64,000 bases of DNA. Source: CAMASH01 sp041746635. Its GTDB lineage: Bacteria > Verrucomicrobiota > Verrucomicrobiia > Chthoniobacterales > Terrimicrobiaceae. Numbering within the stretch: the stretch's first letter is position 1; every line of letters starts with the position of its first letter. The position numbers and the translations under genes were made by a program. The stretch spans positions 1 through 64,000 of the forward strand of contig JBGTGQ010000015.1 in the NCBI GenBank assembly GCA_041746635.1, given 5' to 3'. The notes beneath the pieces were generated by a model. It searched no databases. It had not been told where the DNA came from and saw only the letters and a program-made list of their open reading frames with translations. Below, one piece after another: positions 17,220 to 25,407 of this stretch.

Positions 17220-17486
17220 TCAAACATTCTCCTCCAACCACTCCAGCACGTGCTTGTCGTGATGCGCCATGTAACTACCGGACAGCACAATCACAACAAG
17301 GCAATCATCCGGATCAATGAATGGCTCCAGCTTCAGAAAGATGTCATTGGGAGATTCTTCGGAGGCAATGGCGTAGCAAGTCTCGGATATCTGCATGTAA
17401 TCGTAAGTCTGCAGAACCTGGGCGAAGCCGTCATAGTCGGCTTTCTCCAGACTCTTGAGATGATAAGAGACAAGTCGGGCGGCCAT
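17220..17486 (-). CDS. Small Cas2-like / SinR-family-like protein
   Basis: 88 residues: MAARLVSYHLKSLEKADYDG, then a helix (FAQVLQTYDYMQI), SETCYAIASEESPNDIFLKL and DPDDCLVVIVLSGSYMAHH. The order LVSYxL strand, helix, second strand, helix, then LDxxDxLxV strand resembles the ferredoxin-like fold of Cas2/VapD relatives often annotated SinR family protein. No CRISPR array or cas1 is in the window, so an adaptation role is unlikely. Reading frame and composition look genuine although no strong ribosome-binding site is seen. It lies between rnpB and the hopanoid genes. The family call is by eye and tentative. Confidence 0.55.
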   Translation of the reverse strand: MAARLVSYHLKSLEKADYDGFAQVLQTYDYMQISETCYAIASEESPNDIFLKLEPFIDPDDCLVVIVLSGSYMAHHDKHVLEWLEENV

Positions 17487-17829
17487 ATGTTTTTTTGGGG
17501 GAGAAGGTTAAACGGACAACTAGAAGGATGTTGCCCTGTTTTCCATCGAAATCAAGCGACAAAAGGTTTCCTGGAGGGTGCATGACGGCAAAGTTGCCCG
17601 CGAGAGGGGAATCCGGCGTTGGATCCAGTCTCTAGGCTGCTCCGCAATGGACACGCTGAAGCGTGAACTCCAACTCCGGGCCGGCTTCGAAAACGTTCCC
17701 GTCATGCACCCCATCCCGACTCTTGTATCCACAAAGTAAAACCAGTAAATGAACTCATGGCTGAACCGATGCCACAGCGCAATGCCGCCGCGCGAGCCGC
17801 CCTATCTTGCGCCTTGAAGTGCGCCTGAA
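17487..17829. other. Gap of 343 bp with a REP-like hairpin
   Basis: I see no convincing gene here. A 70-codon frame on the minus strand (17520-17732) has no family features and runs through a repeat. CACGCT-GA-AGCGTG (17652-17665) followed by ACTCCAAC (17667-17674) is a REP-like unit nearly identical (one change) to the minus-strand half of the composite element at 26828-26885. Confidence 0.6.
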
Positions 17830-19776
17830 TTAAAGCCCCATCTTTTTATATGTCGCCAAAGCCAGCAACGGGAAGTGCTGCCGATACATATCGTATTTGA
17901 GATAGAAAACGCAGGGGAAACCGGTGCCCGTCGTGTAATCCTCCGTCCAGGCGCCGTCCGAATTTTGGGTGCGGATTAAATATTTGATGCCCCGCTGGAT
18001 GGATTCCAACGTGGGATCGCCGCAAGCGCAGAGACCCATGACGGCCCATGCCGTCTGGCTGGCCGTGCTGGGACCGCGGCCCTTGAGGGCGGGAAAATTA
18101 TAGGACTCGCAAGTTTCCCCCCAGCCGCCGTCGTCATTCTGACAACTCTCCAGCCAGTCACGGCCGCGACGAATCCAATCCTGGTCCATATTTTCGCCGA
18201 TGGCACCGAGACCGCGGAGAATCTGCCAGGTGCCATAAATATAATTCACGCCCCAGCGTCCATACCAGGAACCGTCGGCTTCCTGGGTGCGTCGGATCAT
18301 GGCGACGGCGCGGCGGACGACCACGCTCTGACGATCGTAGCCGATATAACCGAGAAGCTCCAACACGCGGCCGGTGAGGTCCGAGCAGGTGGGATCGAGG
18401 ATGGCGTTGTGATCAGCAAAGGGAACGTGCTCCAGCCAGGGCGCGGTGACGCCTCTGTCGAAGGCGGCCCACCCTCCGTCCTCGTCCTGGAAGGCCAGCA
18501 GCCACTTCAGCGCACGGTCAAACTGGGTTTTTCGAGTGTAGGCATCCTTCGCCTCCACGTGACGCAGGGCCATGAGCACCATCATGGTGTCGTCCGTGTC
18601 GGGATAAAATTTATTCTCGTGCTCGAAGGCCCAGCCGCTGGGTTCGACTCCGGAAACATGCACGGCCCAATCGGCCTCGAAGCGGACTTCCTTTTTCTCC
18701 AGCCAGTTGGCGGCGCGTTCGAGGGCAGGATGGTTTTGCAGGCCGGACTCGGCCAGGGAAATGGTCGTGATGGCGGTGTCCCAAACGGGCGAGAGGCAGG
18801 GCTGGATGCGGAAATCCTCCGCGTCCTGCACGAAAAGGCCGGCAAAATCCCGGTCGGCCTTTTGCACGAGCGGGTGGTCTGCTTTATAGCCGAGCACGCG
18901 CAGGGCCATCATGGCATTGAGCATGGCCGGGAAGATGGCGCTGAGACCTTCACTCCCCTCGCCCATGCGTTCGACCATCCAATTCTCCGTGGCCTTGAGG
19001 GCGCGCTGGCGCAGCGGATGAATGGGGAGCCTGTCGTAAAATTTCAGGATCTGATCACAGCGCAGAAAGAAGTTTTTCCACGCCCAGAAGCGCGGATCTT
19101 TTTTCAACGAGAGGTCGGTATTTTCCAGCCCGGCGGGAAAAAGTTCGTGAAGTTGCTTGTCCGAGGGGAGGACGCGGACAGGCTTGTAGTGATTAAGGAT
19201 GGCGAGCGGCGCGATGATGGTGCGGCTCCACGACGACATCTGGTAGAGATTGAAAAAAAGCCAGTTGGGAAAGAGGAAAATTTCGGATGGAATCGTGGGC
19301 AGATATTTCCAAGGAAACTGCCCCATGAGCGCGAGATAAAGTTTCGCAAAAGTGTTCATCTGCGGGATGCCGCCGAGGCGCAGGATGTTGGCGCGGGCTT
19401 CGCGCATCCAGGCGGCGTTGGGTGAATCGCCGGAAAGTTTCATGGCAAAATAGGCCTTCACCGAGGCGTTGATCTCACTGGGACCCCCGATGAAAATATT
19501 CCAGCCGCCGTCGGCCAGTTGGCGGCGGCGAATGTGGGCGATGCATTTGGCCTGGAGGGTTTCGTCCACCTGGCCCAGCCAGTGCATGTAGAGCACGTAG
19601 TCGGAGCAAAGGGTGCTATCGACGAGGAGCTCACCTTCCCAATGGCCGTCGGGTTTTTGCTGGCCAAGGAGATTATCCTGCGCCCGGACGATGGCCTCAA
19701 GCAGCGAGCGGGAGGCAGGGAGCGGGGAGAGTTCCGGCGATTCGAAAGGGAGAACCTTGGCCGCTGGCTGGCTCAT
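17830..19776 (-). CDS. shc: Squalene-hopene cyclase
   Basis: 648 residues from the ATG at 19776-19774 (MSQPAAKVLPFES), a normal length; the frame continues upstream into hpnH but those codons overlap that gene. The catalytic DxDD motif is Asp-Thr-Asp-Asp at residues 393-396 (FYPDTDDTMM). Multiple QW repeats are visible: QKPDGHWEGEL, RQLADGGWNIF, QDEDGGWAAF, QEADGSWYGRWG, QNDDGGWGETCES and QNSDGAWTEDY. The membrane-associated enzyme folds squalene into the pentacyclic hopene skeleton. It follows hpnH by 28 bp, and the two genes form a hopanoid unit; squalene-forming genes (hpnCDE) are not in the window. Confidence 0.98.
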   Translation of the reverse strand: MSQPAAKVLPFESPELSPLPASRSLLEAIVRAQDNLLGQQKPDGHWEGELLVDSTLCSDYVLYMHWLGQVDETLQAKCIAHIRRRQLADGGWNIFIGGPSEINASVKAYFAMKLSGDSPNAAWMREARANILRLGGIPQMNTFAKLYLALMGQFPWKYLPTIPSEIFLFPNWLFFNLYQMSSWSRTIIAPLAILNHYKPVRVLPSDKQLHELFPAGLENTDLSLKKDPRFWAWKNFFLRCDQILKFYDRLPIHPLRQRALKATENWMVERMGEGSEGLSAIFPAMLNAMMALRVLGYKADHPLVQKADRDFAGLFVQDAEDFRIQPCLSPVWDTAITTISLAESGLQNHPALERAANWLEKKEVRFEADWAVHVSGVEPSGWAFEHENKFYPDTDDTMMVLMALRHVEAKDAYTRKTQFDRALKWLLAFQDEDGGWAAFDRGVTAPWLEHVPFADHNAILDPTCSDLTGRVLELLGYIGYDRQSVVVRRAVAMIRRTQEADGSWYGRWGVNYIYGTWQILRGLGAIGENMDQDWIRRGRDWLESCQNDDGGWGETCESYNFPALKGRGPSTASQTAWAVMGLCACGDPTLESIQRGIKYLIRTQNSDGAWTEDYTTGTGFPCVFYLKYDMYRQHFPLLALATYKKMGL

Positions 19777-19786
19777 TGCTTGCTTC

Positions 19787-19810
19787 GTGGCATGAGCTTC
19801 CAGCTCATGC
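19787..19810. repeat. GTGGCATGAGC hairpin overlapping the hpnH stop
   Basis: GCATGAGC (19790-19797), loop TTCCA, GCTCATGC (19803-19810): a perfect 8-bp stem preceded by GTG. It lies in the hpnH-shc gap and contains the hpnH stop codon (19807-19805). The same stem with loop ATCTT occurs in the element at 28766-28822. Confidence 0.85.
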
Positions 19811-21124
19811 GACTTTTTGGTCCACCGGCAAGACGTCGGCCCCACTTTGCTTGGAGGGACGGCCGGTCTTGTGACCATTGCCGCAGGTTACGCCGGTGTA
19901 GGCCTCGACGTTCGCACCCTCGATGCGCGGTTTGGGCCTGGCGCCGAAGTTGAAGGTGAGGTTTTGCCAGGTATCGCCGGGCAGCGGGCTCAGGCTCGCG
20001 CTGGGCTCGTAGCCGCAATGGACCATGCAGTTCTCACAGCGCTTGTCGCGGGCCACGCCGTTGACCACTCCGTATTTCTCCCAATCGGTCGTTTCCAACA
20101 ATTCGTTGTAGCTGGAATAATGACCGTCGGTCATGAGATAGCAGGGGGCTTTCCAGCCGCGGATGTTGCGGGTGGGAATGGCCCAAGCTGAGCAGGTCAA
20201 GTCGCGTTTGCCAGCGAGGAAATCGAGGTAGATCGGGGTGCCGAAAAGGGTGTATTTTTCGCCCCAAGCACGGATGTTTTTAAACTTCGCCTTGGTCATC
20301 TCGCGGGTGAGGAAGAAGTTTTCCGGCTCGAGGTTAAGGCGCTTGCGCATGTCCTCCTTGGCCGAATCGTAATCGTAACCGGGCGAGATGGTGTGGCCAT
20401 CAATGCCGAGCCACGAGAGATAGTCATACATCTTCTCTATCTCATCCATGTCGGTCTCCTTGTAGATGGTGGTGTTGGTGGCGACCTGGTAGCCGAGGAT
20501 CTTGGCCATGCGCATGGCGGCGATGCATTCCTTGAAGACCCCTTCGCGTTCGACAATGAGATCATGGGTGCGCTCAAGGCCGTCCAGGTGGACGTTCCAA
20601 TACATGTAGCGCGAAGGCGCGATGACGGGCTTGGATTGAAAATCGGTGGCTGCAGCGCGGATTTTTTCGAGCTCCTCCGGTTTGATCAATTCCTCGGAGA
20701 GCAATACCTGAAGTTTTTCCTCCACCCATTGGGGCCGGCCTCCCTGGCGGGCCAGCTCCTGGGCGAGAAAATCCCGCATCTTTTTGCGCATGAAGAGGCC
20801 ATTGGTGCAGATGTAGACGATGCGGCCCTGACCAAGCAGCCCCTCGACCAGCGACTCGACCTGCGGATAAATCAACGGTTCGCCGCCGCAGATGGAAATC
20901 ATCGGGGCACCACATTCTTCCGCCGCGCCAAGGCAATCCTCCAAGCTCATCACATCCTTAAGCGAGGTGGAATATTCACGAATGCGCCCGCAACCCGTGC
21001 AGGTGAGGTTGCACGTGTGCAGGGGTTCAAGTTGGAGAACGGTGGCGAATTTCTGCACGCCCCGGAGTTTTTTGCCGATGATGTAGCTGGCAATCTTTGC
21101 CGTCAAAGGCAGCGGGAATCTCAT
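19805..21124 (-). CDS. hpnH: Adenosyl-hopene transferase HpnH (radical SAM)
   Basis: 439 residues. The iron-sulfur motif is Cys38-x3-Cys42-x2-Cys45 (HTCNLTCTGCGRIRE), followed by ICGGEPLIYPQ (GGEP), YICTNGLFM, WNVHLDGLERTHD, TISPGYDYD and the C-terminal cysteine motif KRCENCMVHCGYE with CYLMTDGHYSSYNEL, all HpnH signatures. The enzyme adds adenosine to hopene from S-adenosylmethionine, the first step to extended hopanoids. It is longer than the HpnH proteins I know (roughly 330-390 residues): about 50 residues (118-170) are inserted between CTNGLFM and WNVHLDG, and the C-terminus is extended. Cotranscribed with shc. Confidence 0.95.
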   Translation of the reverse strand: MRFPLPLTAKIASYIIGKKLRGVQKFATVLQLEPLHTCNLTCTGCGRIREYSTSLKDVMSLEDCLGAAEECGAPMISICGGEPLIYPQVESLVEGLLGQGRIVYICTNGLFMRKKMRDFLAQELARQGGRPQWVEEKLQVLLSEELIKPEELEKIRAAATDFQSKPVIAPSRYMYWNVHLDGLERTHDLIVEREGVFKECIAAMRMAKILGYQVATNTTIYKETDMDEIEKMYDYLSWLGIDGHTISPGYDYDSAKEDMRKRLNLEPENFFLTREMTKAKFKNIRAWGEKYTLFGTPIYLDFLAGKRDLTCSAWAIPTRNIRGWKAPCYLMTDGHYSSYNELLETTDWEKYGVVNGVARDKRCENCMVHCGYEPSASLSPLPGDTWQNLTFNFGARPKPRIEGANVEAYTGVTCGNGHKTGRPSKQSGADVLPVDQKVA

Positions 21125-21183
21125 AAGAGACCGATTAGAAGCAACCCTCGTGCCAGTGTCAATGTTTCGAGGCTCACGCAGTG

Positions 21184-21558
21184 TCAGTTGATCCAGAACC
21201 CCGCGACCTGGCCGTCCTTGGTCAGTGCCACCTTGGCCAGCATGTCGTCCTTGCCATCCTTGAAGGACAGCTTCCAGATGAATACCTCATAGCTGGCCTG
21301 CCGCATGGCCGTGAGAAACGTCGCGCTGTAGCCCTCCTGCATCCGGGGCCCGAGTTGGGCGGAAACCTTGGCCACCATTTCCTTGGTCAGGCCTACCTTG
21401 AATGCCGGATCGCCATTAAGCGTCATCGCCGCGTGATCCCCCGTCTGCACCGCGCTCATCAGGTTCTGAAAAATCGTCTGCACGCGCGCGGCGGGGTCCT
21501 GAGCCGAAAGCGTGGCGGCAAAGATCAGGGCAAAGACGGGAGCGAGAAATTTTTTCAT
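21184..21558 (-). CDS. Small exported protein, possibly DUF3887-like
   Basis: 124 residues from the ATG at 21558-21556. A signal peptide MKKFLAPVFALIFAATLSAQ is followed by an alpha/beta body: AARVQTIFQNLMSAVQTGDH, EMVAKVSAQLGPRMQEGYSA and a C-terminal hairpin EVFIWKLSFKDGKDDMLAKV ending GQVAGFWIN. This arrangement resembles DUF3887 (NTF2-like) proteins. Function unknown. It lies just downstream of the BioD/DRTGG gene (33 bp) and upstream of hpnH on the same strand. Confidence 0.75.
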   Translation of the reverse strand: MKKFLAPVFALIFAATLSAQDPAARVQTIFQNLMSAVQTGDHAAMTLNGDPAFKVGLTKEMVAKVSAQLGPRMQEGYSATFLTAMRQASYEVFIWKLSFKDGKDDMLAKVALTKDGQVAGFWIN

Positions 21559-21590
21559 TGGCGTGATGCGGGCAAACCCATCCAAAAAAA

Positions 21591-22688
21591 TCAGCGGATT
21601 TTTTCAAGAATCCGCGAAATGTCCACATGCGTGCTGACCAAGCTTTGAATGCGGTCGATCTTTTCCCTGTCGCCCGGCAGGATCTTCACCGTCATGGAAT
21701 GGATGCGACTGGCAATGATGTAGCTGTCCAGACTGGAACTGATGACTGGAAGCGTGGATTGGCAAATCACACCCGCCAGCTCCTCGCGCGGCTGCAAATC
21801 GTCCGAAAGCACCATCCCGCAATAGGGCCCCCCATCCGCCTCCTGCGAACGCGCCACGACCTCCCGAATGGCATCCTCGCGATCCCCGGGAATGATGAGC
21901 AGGCTATCTTTCTCAACCCCGCGAAAAATATTCCGCGAACTCACCGCCCCGATGATCGCCTTGTCGATGCGTTTGCGGCTCCGGCGTTTCCCGTGAAAAA
22001 ACTTTCCGCGGATATTGTCGCAGATCTGGTCAAGCGTCGGCTGGGCCAGCATGCGTTCGCGAGGGATCATGCCTAGGAGTTCCAGCCCCAGCCGGTCGAA
22101 TCCGCGGCGGGCGATGTCCGCGATCGAGTTCATCCGATCCGGCAGCACCTTGTTCATGATCACGCCGATCACCTCCACGTTTTCCTTGTCGAAAAGCGCT
22201 TGGTTCACCGCCGCCTCATCGATCGGCCGGCCGATGCCGGCCGGGGTGATCAGCAGCACCTTGCTTTTCAGCAGACTGGCCACGCGGGCATTTGAGAGGT
22301 CAAACACACTGCCCACCCCGGCGTGCCCCGTTCCCTCGATGATGGCAAAATCCTTCTCCCACGCCGTGCGGTCAAACGCATGCTGGATGCGGCGCACCAG
22401 CGTCTCGTTATTGGCATGGTTGATGTAGCGCCGGGTGAACTGCGGCTCCACCGCGATCGGGCTCATGTCCTCAATCGGCACCTCCGTGCCATAGGTGTCG
22501 CGGATCAGCACGCTGTCCTCATCGATCTGCTTGCCTTCGATCTCGATAAAGCGCTGCCCCACCGGCTTGATAAAACTGATGCGCTTGAAATCCTCCCCCA
22601 GCGCGGCATAAAGACCCAAAGACATCGTGGTCTTGCCCGCGTTTTGCTCCGTGGCGGCAATAAAAAGCCGCGGCGTGGTCGTGTTCAT
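21591..22688 (-). CDS. P-loop (BioD-like) plus DRTGG domain protein: N-terminal half of a split Pta
   Basis: 365 residues. Residues 6-24 carry the Walker A motif ATEQNAGKTTMSLGLYAAL and IKPVGQRFIE; the N-terminal 210 residues match the dethiobiotin-synthetase-like P-loop domain of long phosphotransacetylases. Residues about 215-330 form the DRTGG domain (IGAVSSRNIFRG, LLIIPGDREDAIREVV, PVISSSLDSYIIASRI). In E. coli Pta these domains are fused ahead of the catalytic domain and sense NADH and pyruvate; here the catalytic part is the next gene upstream (22768-23823). It probably regulates that enzyme or acts in a complex with it. Confidence 0.85.
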   Translation of the reverse strand: MNTTTPRLFIAATEQNAGKTTMSLGLYAALGEDFKRISFIKPVGQRFIEIEGKQIDEDSVLIRDTYGTEVPIEDMSPIAVEPQFTRRYINHANNETLVRRIQHAFDRTAWEKDFAIIEGTGHAGVGSVFDLSNARVASLLKSKVLLITPAGIGRPIDEAAVNQALFDKENVEVIGVIMNKVLPDRMNSIADIARRGFDRLGLELLGMIPRERMLAQPTLDQICDNIRGKFFHGKRRSRKRIDKAIIGAVSSRNIFRGVEKDSLLIIPGDREDAIREVVARSQEADGGPYCGMVLSDDLQPREELAGVICQSTLPVISSSLDSYIIASRIHSMTVKILPGDREKIDRIQSLVSTHVDISRILEKIR

Positions 22689-22693
22689 GGCAG

Positions 22694-22773
22694 CCAGTCC
22701 AAAGTCTCAGGTCCAAATTCCAAGGCCCGACCGCGCGCAAATGACTTGGGACCTTGGACCTTGGACATTAGAC
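22694..22773. repeat. Word-type palindrome between the split pta genes
   Basis: The left half has AGTCCAAAGTC, GGTCCAAATTCCAAGG; the right half has CTTGGGACCTTGGACC, TTGGACATTAGAC. The words are complementary and repeated, so the region folds into a long imperfect hairpin. It fills the space between pta (stop codon 22770-22768 lies in the right arm) and the start of the DRTGG gene (22688). Confidence 0.8.
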
Positions 22774-23823
22774 CGTCGCTTCCCCCTCCGCTTCCCCCTC
22801 CGGATAGAGCTTGCGATATTCGATGGCCTGCAACCCCACCAACGCCGCCACCGCCGCGATATCTTCGACACTCGCGCCGCGCGACAAATCCGCCGCAGGA
22901 TGCGAAAGCCCGAGCAGGATTTGCCCGTAAACTTTCGCCCCGCCCAGATATTGCAAAAGCTTGATGGCAATGTTGCCGCTATTGAGATCGGGAAAGATCA
23001 GCACGTTCGCCTTCCCGCCCACCAGGCTCAGCCCCATCTTTCGCTCCGCCAATTCGGGCACCAGTGCGCTATCGGCCTGCATCTCGCCGTCCACCGCGAT
23101 CTCCGCGCCGAGTTCGGTGGCCAGCTTGCGCGCGAGATCGACCGCCCCGGCGACCTTCTCGGTCGAGGGCGTTCTGGCGCTTCCCTTCGTGGAAAAACTC
23201 AGCATCGCCACTCGTGGCTTCGCCCCGAAAACCTGCCGCGCCACCATCCCCGTCTGCACCGCGATGGACGCCAGTTGTTCCATCGTCGGATCCGGCACCA
23301 CGCCGCAATCCGCCAGAAACAGCACCCCGTCGTCGCCGTAGGATTTATCCTTCACCTGCGCGATCATGCAGCCAGAAATGAGCGGCGCGTGCGGCAGCGG
23401 TTTCACCAACTGGATCAACGGGCGCAGCAGCGAACCCGAAAAACTATTCACCCCGCCCACCAGCGCATCCACCTGCCCGAGTTGCAGCATCATGGCCGCA
23501 AAATAATTCGGATTTGTCAGGATCGCCCGCGCGTCCTTCAGTCCCATTTTTTTATACCGATCCAACATTTCCAGTCGCTGGCAAAACATCGGCATATCCG
23601 ACGACGTCTCAGGGTCAATGATCGCCACGTGATCGAGGCTGGCCTTTTCCGCCTTGGCCACGCTTTCGATGACCTCGCGCTTGCCGATCAGGACGGGCAC
23701 GCCCGCGTCCCTTTCGTAGAAAAGATGGCAGGCTTTCACCACGCGCGGATCGTCCCCGTCGGGAAAGACAACGCGTTTAGGATGCCGCTTTAGCTTGGCA
23801 AAGACCGACTCGACTAAACTCAT
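22768..23823 (-). CDS. pta: Phosphate acetyl/butyryltransferase, catalytic subunit
   Basis: 351 residues from the ATG at 23823-23821 (MSLVESVFAKLKRHPKRVVFPDGDDPRVV). RVVFPDGDDPRV, DALVGGVNSFSGSLLRP, FLADCGVVPDPTMEQLA, MLSFSTKGSARTPSTEKV, DGEMQADSALVPE and LIFPDLNSGNIAIKLLQ are all PTA_PTB family motifs. The enzyme exchanges the acyl group between acyl phosphate and CoA. The protein has only the catalytic domain; its usual P-loop and DRTGG domains are on the following gene. No ackA is nearby. The start codon overlaps or lies close to that of the divergent folP. Confidence 0.92.
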   Translation of the reverse strand: MSLVESVFAKLKRHPKRVVFPDGDDPRVVKACHLFYERDAGVPVLIGKREVIESVAKAEKASLDHVAIIDPETSSDMPMFCQRLEMLDRYKKMGLKDARAILTNPNYFAAMMLQLGQVDALVGGVNSFSGSLLRPLIQLVKPLPHAPLISGCMIAQVKDKSYGDDGVLFLADCGVVPDPTMEQLASIAVQTGMVARQVFGAKPRVAMLSFSTKGSARTPSTEKVAGAVDLARKLATELGAEIAVDGEMQADSALVPELAERKMGLSLVGGKANVLIFPDLNSGNIAIKLLQYLGGAKVYGQILLGLSHPAADLSRGASVEDIAAVAALVGLQAIEYRKLYPEGEAEGEATV

Positions 23824-23872
23824 GATGGTTGCACCTGCCGCGAGCCTGAAAGAGAATGTCGTCCGAAACAAG

Positions 23873-24751
23873 ATGGAATTGCTCGCCCGCGACCGCCGCA
23901 TCGCCTTCCCCCGCCGCCCGCTCATCATGGGCATCCTTAACATCAACGACGATTCCATCTCCGGCGACGGACGCCTCAGCACTGCCTGGGCCCGCGAACG
24001 CGCCCGCGAACTCACTGCCCTCGGTGCCGACCTCATCGATGTCGGCGGCGAAAGCGCCCGCACCAACCGCGCCGCCATCGCCCCCGCCGAGGAACTCCGC
24101 CGCATCATTCCCTTCATCGAGGCTTTCCCCGGCGCCTGCGCCACTGCCATCCCGCGCGATGCCGAGCAGATCTTTCCTCCCCTCCTCTCCATCAACACCT
24201 GGCGTCCCGAAGTCGCCGGCCCTGCCCTCGCCGCCGGCGGCCATCTCCTCAACGACATGAGCGCCCTGCCCGATGACCGCAACGCCCGCCTCTGCGCCGC
24301 GGCCGGTGCCGCCCTCCTCATCATGCACTCCGTTGGCGAACCCAAGATTTCCCACACCCACGTCGCCTACCCCGACATCATGGAGACCCTGCGTGACTTT
24401 TTCCGCGAAAAAATCGCCCTGGCCCAATGCGCCGGCGTCCCCCGCGCCTCCCTCATCCTGGATCCCGGCATCGATTTCGCCAAACAAACCGACGACAACT
24501 TGCGCATCTACCGTGACCTCGCCACCCTCCGCGAATTTCACCTGCCGATCCTTCTCCCCGTCTCGCGCAAAAGCGTGATCGGTCGCGTCCTCGACCTCCC
24601 CGACCCCCGCGAACGCGATCCCGCCACCGCCGCCTGCATCGTTGCGGGCCACCTGCGCGGCGCGTCCATCTTCCGCGTCCACAATGTCGATATGGCCTGG
24701 CGCGTCCTCCGTACCATCAGACAGGTGAATGCAGCTTCCCGCCACGTTTAA
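23873..24751 (+). CDS. folP: Dihydropteroate synthase
   Basis: 292 residues from the ATG at 23873 (MELLARDRRIAFPRRPLIMG); ATGs at 23822 and 23825 would put its start codon on top of the divergent pta start. Motifs: MGILNINDDSISGDG (pterin loop 1), DVGGESARTN, SINTWRPEVAGPALAAG, LNDMSALPDDRN, ILDPGIDFAKQTDDN, PVSRKSVIGRVL and the terminal RVHNVDMAWRVL. It condenses hydroxymethyl-dihydropterin diphosphate with p-aminobenzoate. The first loop differs from the usual NVTPDSFSDGG, lacking Pro. It complements folA and thyA in the same window. Confidence 0.92.
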   Translation: MELLARDRRIAFPRRPLIMGILNINDDSISGDGRLSTAWARERARELTALGADLIDVGGESARTNRAAIAPAEELRRIIPFIEAFPGACATAIPRDAEQIFPPLLSINTWRPEVAGPALAAGGHLLNDMSALPDDRNARLCAAAGAALLIMHSVGEPKISHTHVAYPDIMETLRDFFREKIALAQCAGVPRASLILDPGIDFAKQTDDNLRIYRDLATLREFHLPILLPVSRKSVIGRVLDLPDPRERDPATAACIVAGHLRGASIFRVHNVDMAWRVLRTIRQVNAASRHV

Positions 24752-24766
24752 GAATCACTGATTTTG

Positions 24767-24846
24767 TCCACGGATTACACAGATGAACACCGATTTTAAA
24801 ACGAGAGCTTCATTTTCTATCTGTGAAACCCTGTGTCATCTGTGGA
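24767..24846. repeat. CCACGGAT-type inverted repeat, second copy
   Basis: TCCACGGATTACACAGAT (24767 on) faces ATCTGTGAAACCC and ATCTGTGGA (24838-24846); words repeat in inverted order as in 15571-15653. It fills most of the folP to MauE-gene gap. Confidence 0.8.
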
Positions 24847-24862
24847 AGTATCCTCTTTTCCC

Positions 24863-25333
24863 ATGAAGTGGCTCACCCCCGCCCTTCGGCTCATTCTCGC
24901 CGTCGTTTTCCTCTACGCCGGCCTCATCAAAGCCTCTGCCAGCGCGCAATTCGCCGTCACCCTGGCCCCTTTCACCATCCTGCCAGAATCCCTCATCGCC
25001 CCCGCTGCCACCCTCCTGCCCTGGCTCGAAATCACCACCGGCCTCCTCGTCATCTGCAAGCCGACAAAAAAAATCGGCGCCTTCCTCATCATCATCCTCT
25101 GCCTCCTCTTCTGCGCCCTCATCGGCTGGGCCCTCTCGCAGGACATCATCGTCGCCTGCTCCTGCTTCGGACGCGACGAAACACCCTCCGCTGACAAAAT
25201 GAAACTCACCATCGCGCGCGACATCCTCCTCGCCCTCGCCGCTGCCGCCGTCCTCTTCGAAGACCGCCTTAGCCGCAACCAATCCGAACCTAGCCCGCGA
25301 AACACGCTAAAAGACGTGAAAGAAGATGCTTGA
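24863..25333 (+). CDS. MauE/DoxX-family membrane protein
   Basis: 156 residues from the ATG at 24863; upstream in-frame codons lie in a repeat and are rejected. Four membrane helices: LRLILAVVFLYAGLIKA, the loop PFTILPESLIAPAATLLPWLE, ITTGLLVICKP, GAFLIIILCLLFCALIGWAL and IARDILLALAAAAVLF. ACSCFG after helix 3 is the CxCFG motif seen in MauE-like proteins, which are thought to help disulfide formation or redox transfer at the membrane. The last 13 residues (SPRNTLKDVKEDA) are encoded by the palindromic repeat at 25293 and are probably not functional sequence. Confidence 0.82.
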   Translation: MKWLTPALRLILAVVFLYAGLIKASASAQFAVTLAPFTILPESLIAPAATLLPWLEITTGLLVICKPTKKIGAFLIIILCLLFCALIGWALSQDIIVACSCFGRDETPSADKMKLTIARDILLALAAAAVLFEDRLSRNQSEPSPRNTLKDVKEDA

Positions 25334-25399
25334 GGAACAACCCCCGTCACCCTGCTTCTGCCTGCCGCCCTTTAGCGTCCTTTCGCGTGTTTCGCGGGC
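25293..25399. repeat. CCCGCGAA-type inverted repeat with 15-bp arms
   Basis: GCCCGCGAAACACGC (25293-25307) is perfectly complementary to 25385-25399; inside are CTAAAAGACGTGAAAG and CTTTAGCGTCCTTTCG, also largely complementary. It spans the 3' end of the MauE gene (13 codons and the stop) and ends 9 bp before the stop of the convergent Fur-family gene. Related to the element at 17086-17200. Confidence 0.88.
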
Positions 25400-25407
25400 A
25401 GGCTGCC

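Noticed and set aside
17220..17486. CRISPR-associated context for the Cas2-like gene
   Set aside because: No direct-repeat array or other cas gene is present within the window.
17520..17732. 70-codon minus-strand frame
   Set aside because: No recognisable family, crosses a REP-like hairpin, no start signal.
19777..19878. 34-codon N-terminal extension of squalene-hopene cyclase
   Set aside because: It overlaps the end of hpnH, has no family similarity and the ATG at 19776 gives the normal length.
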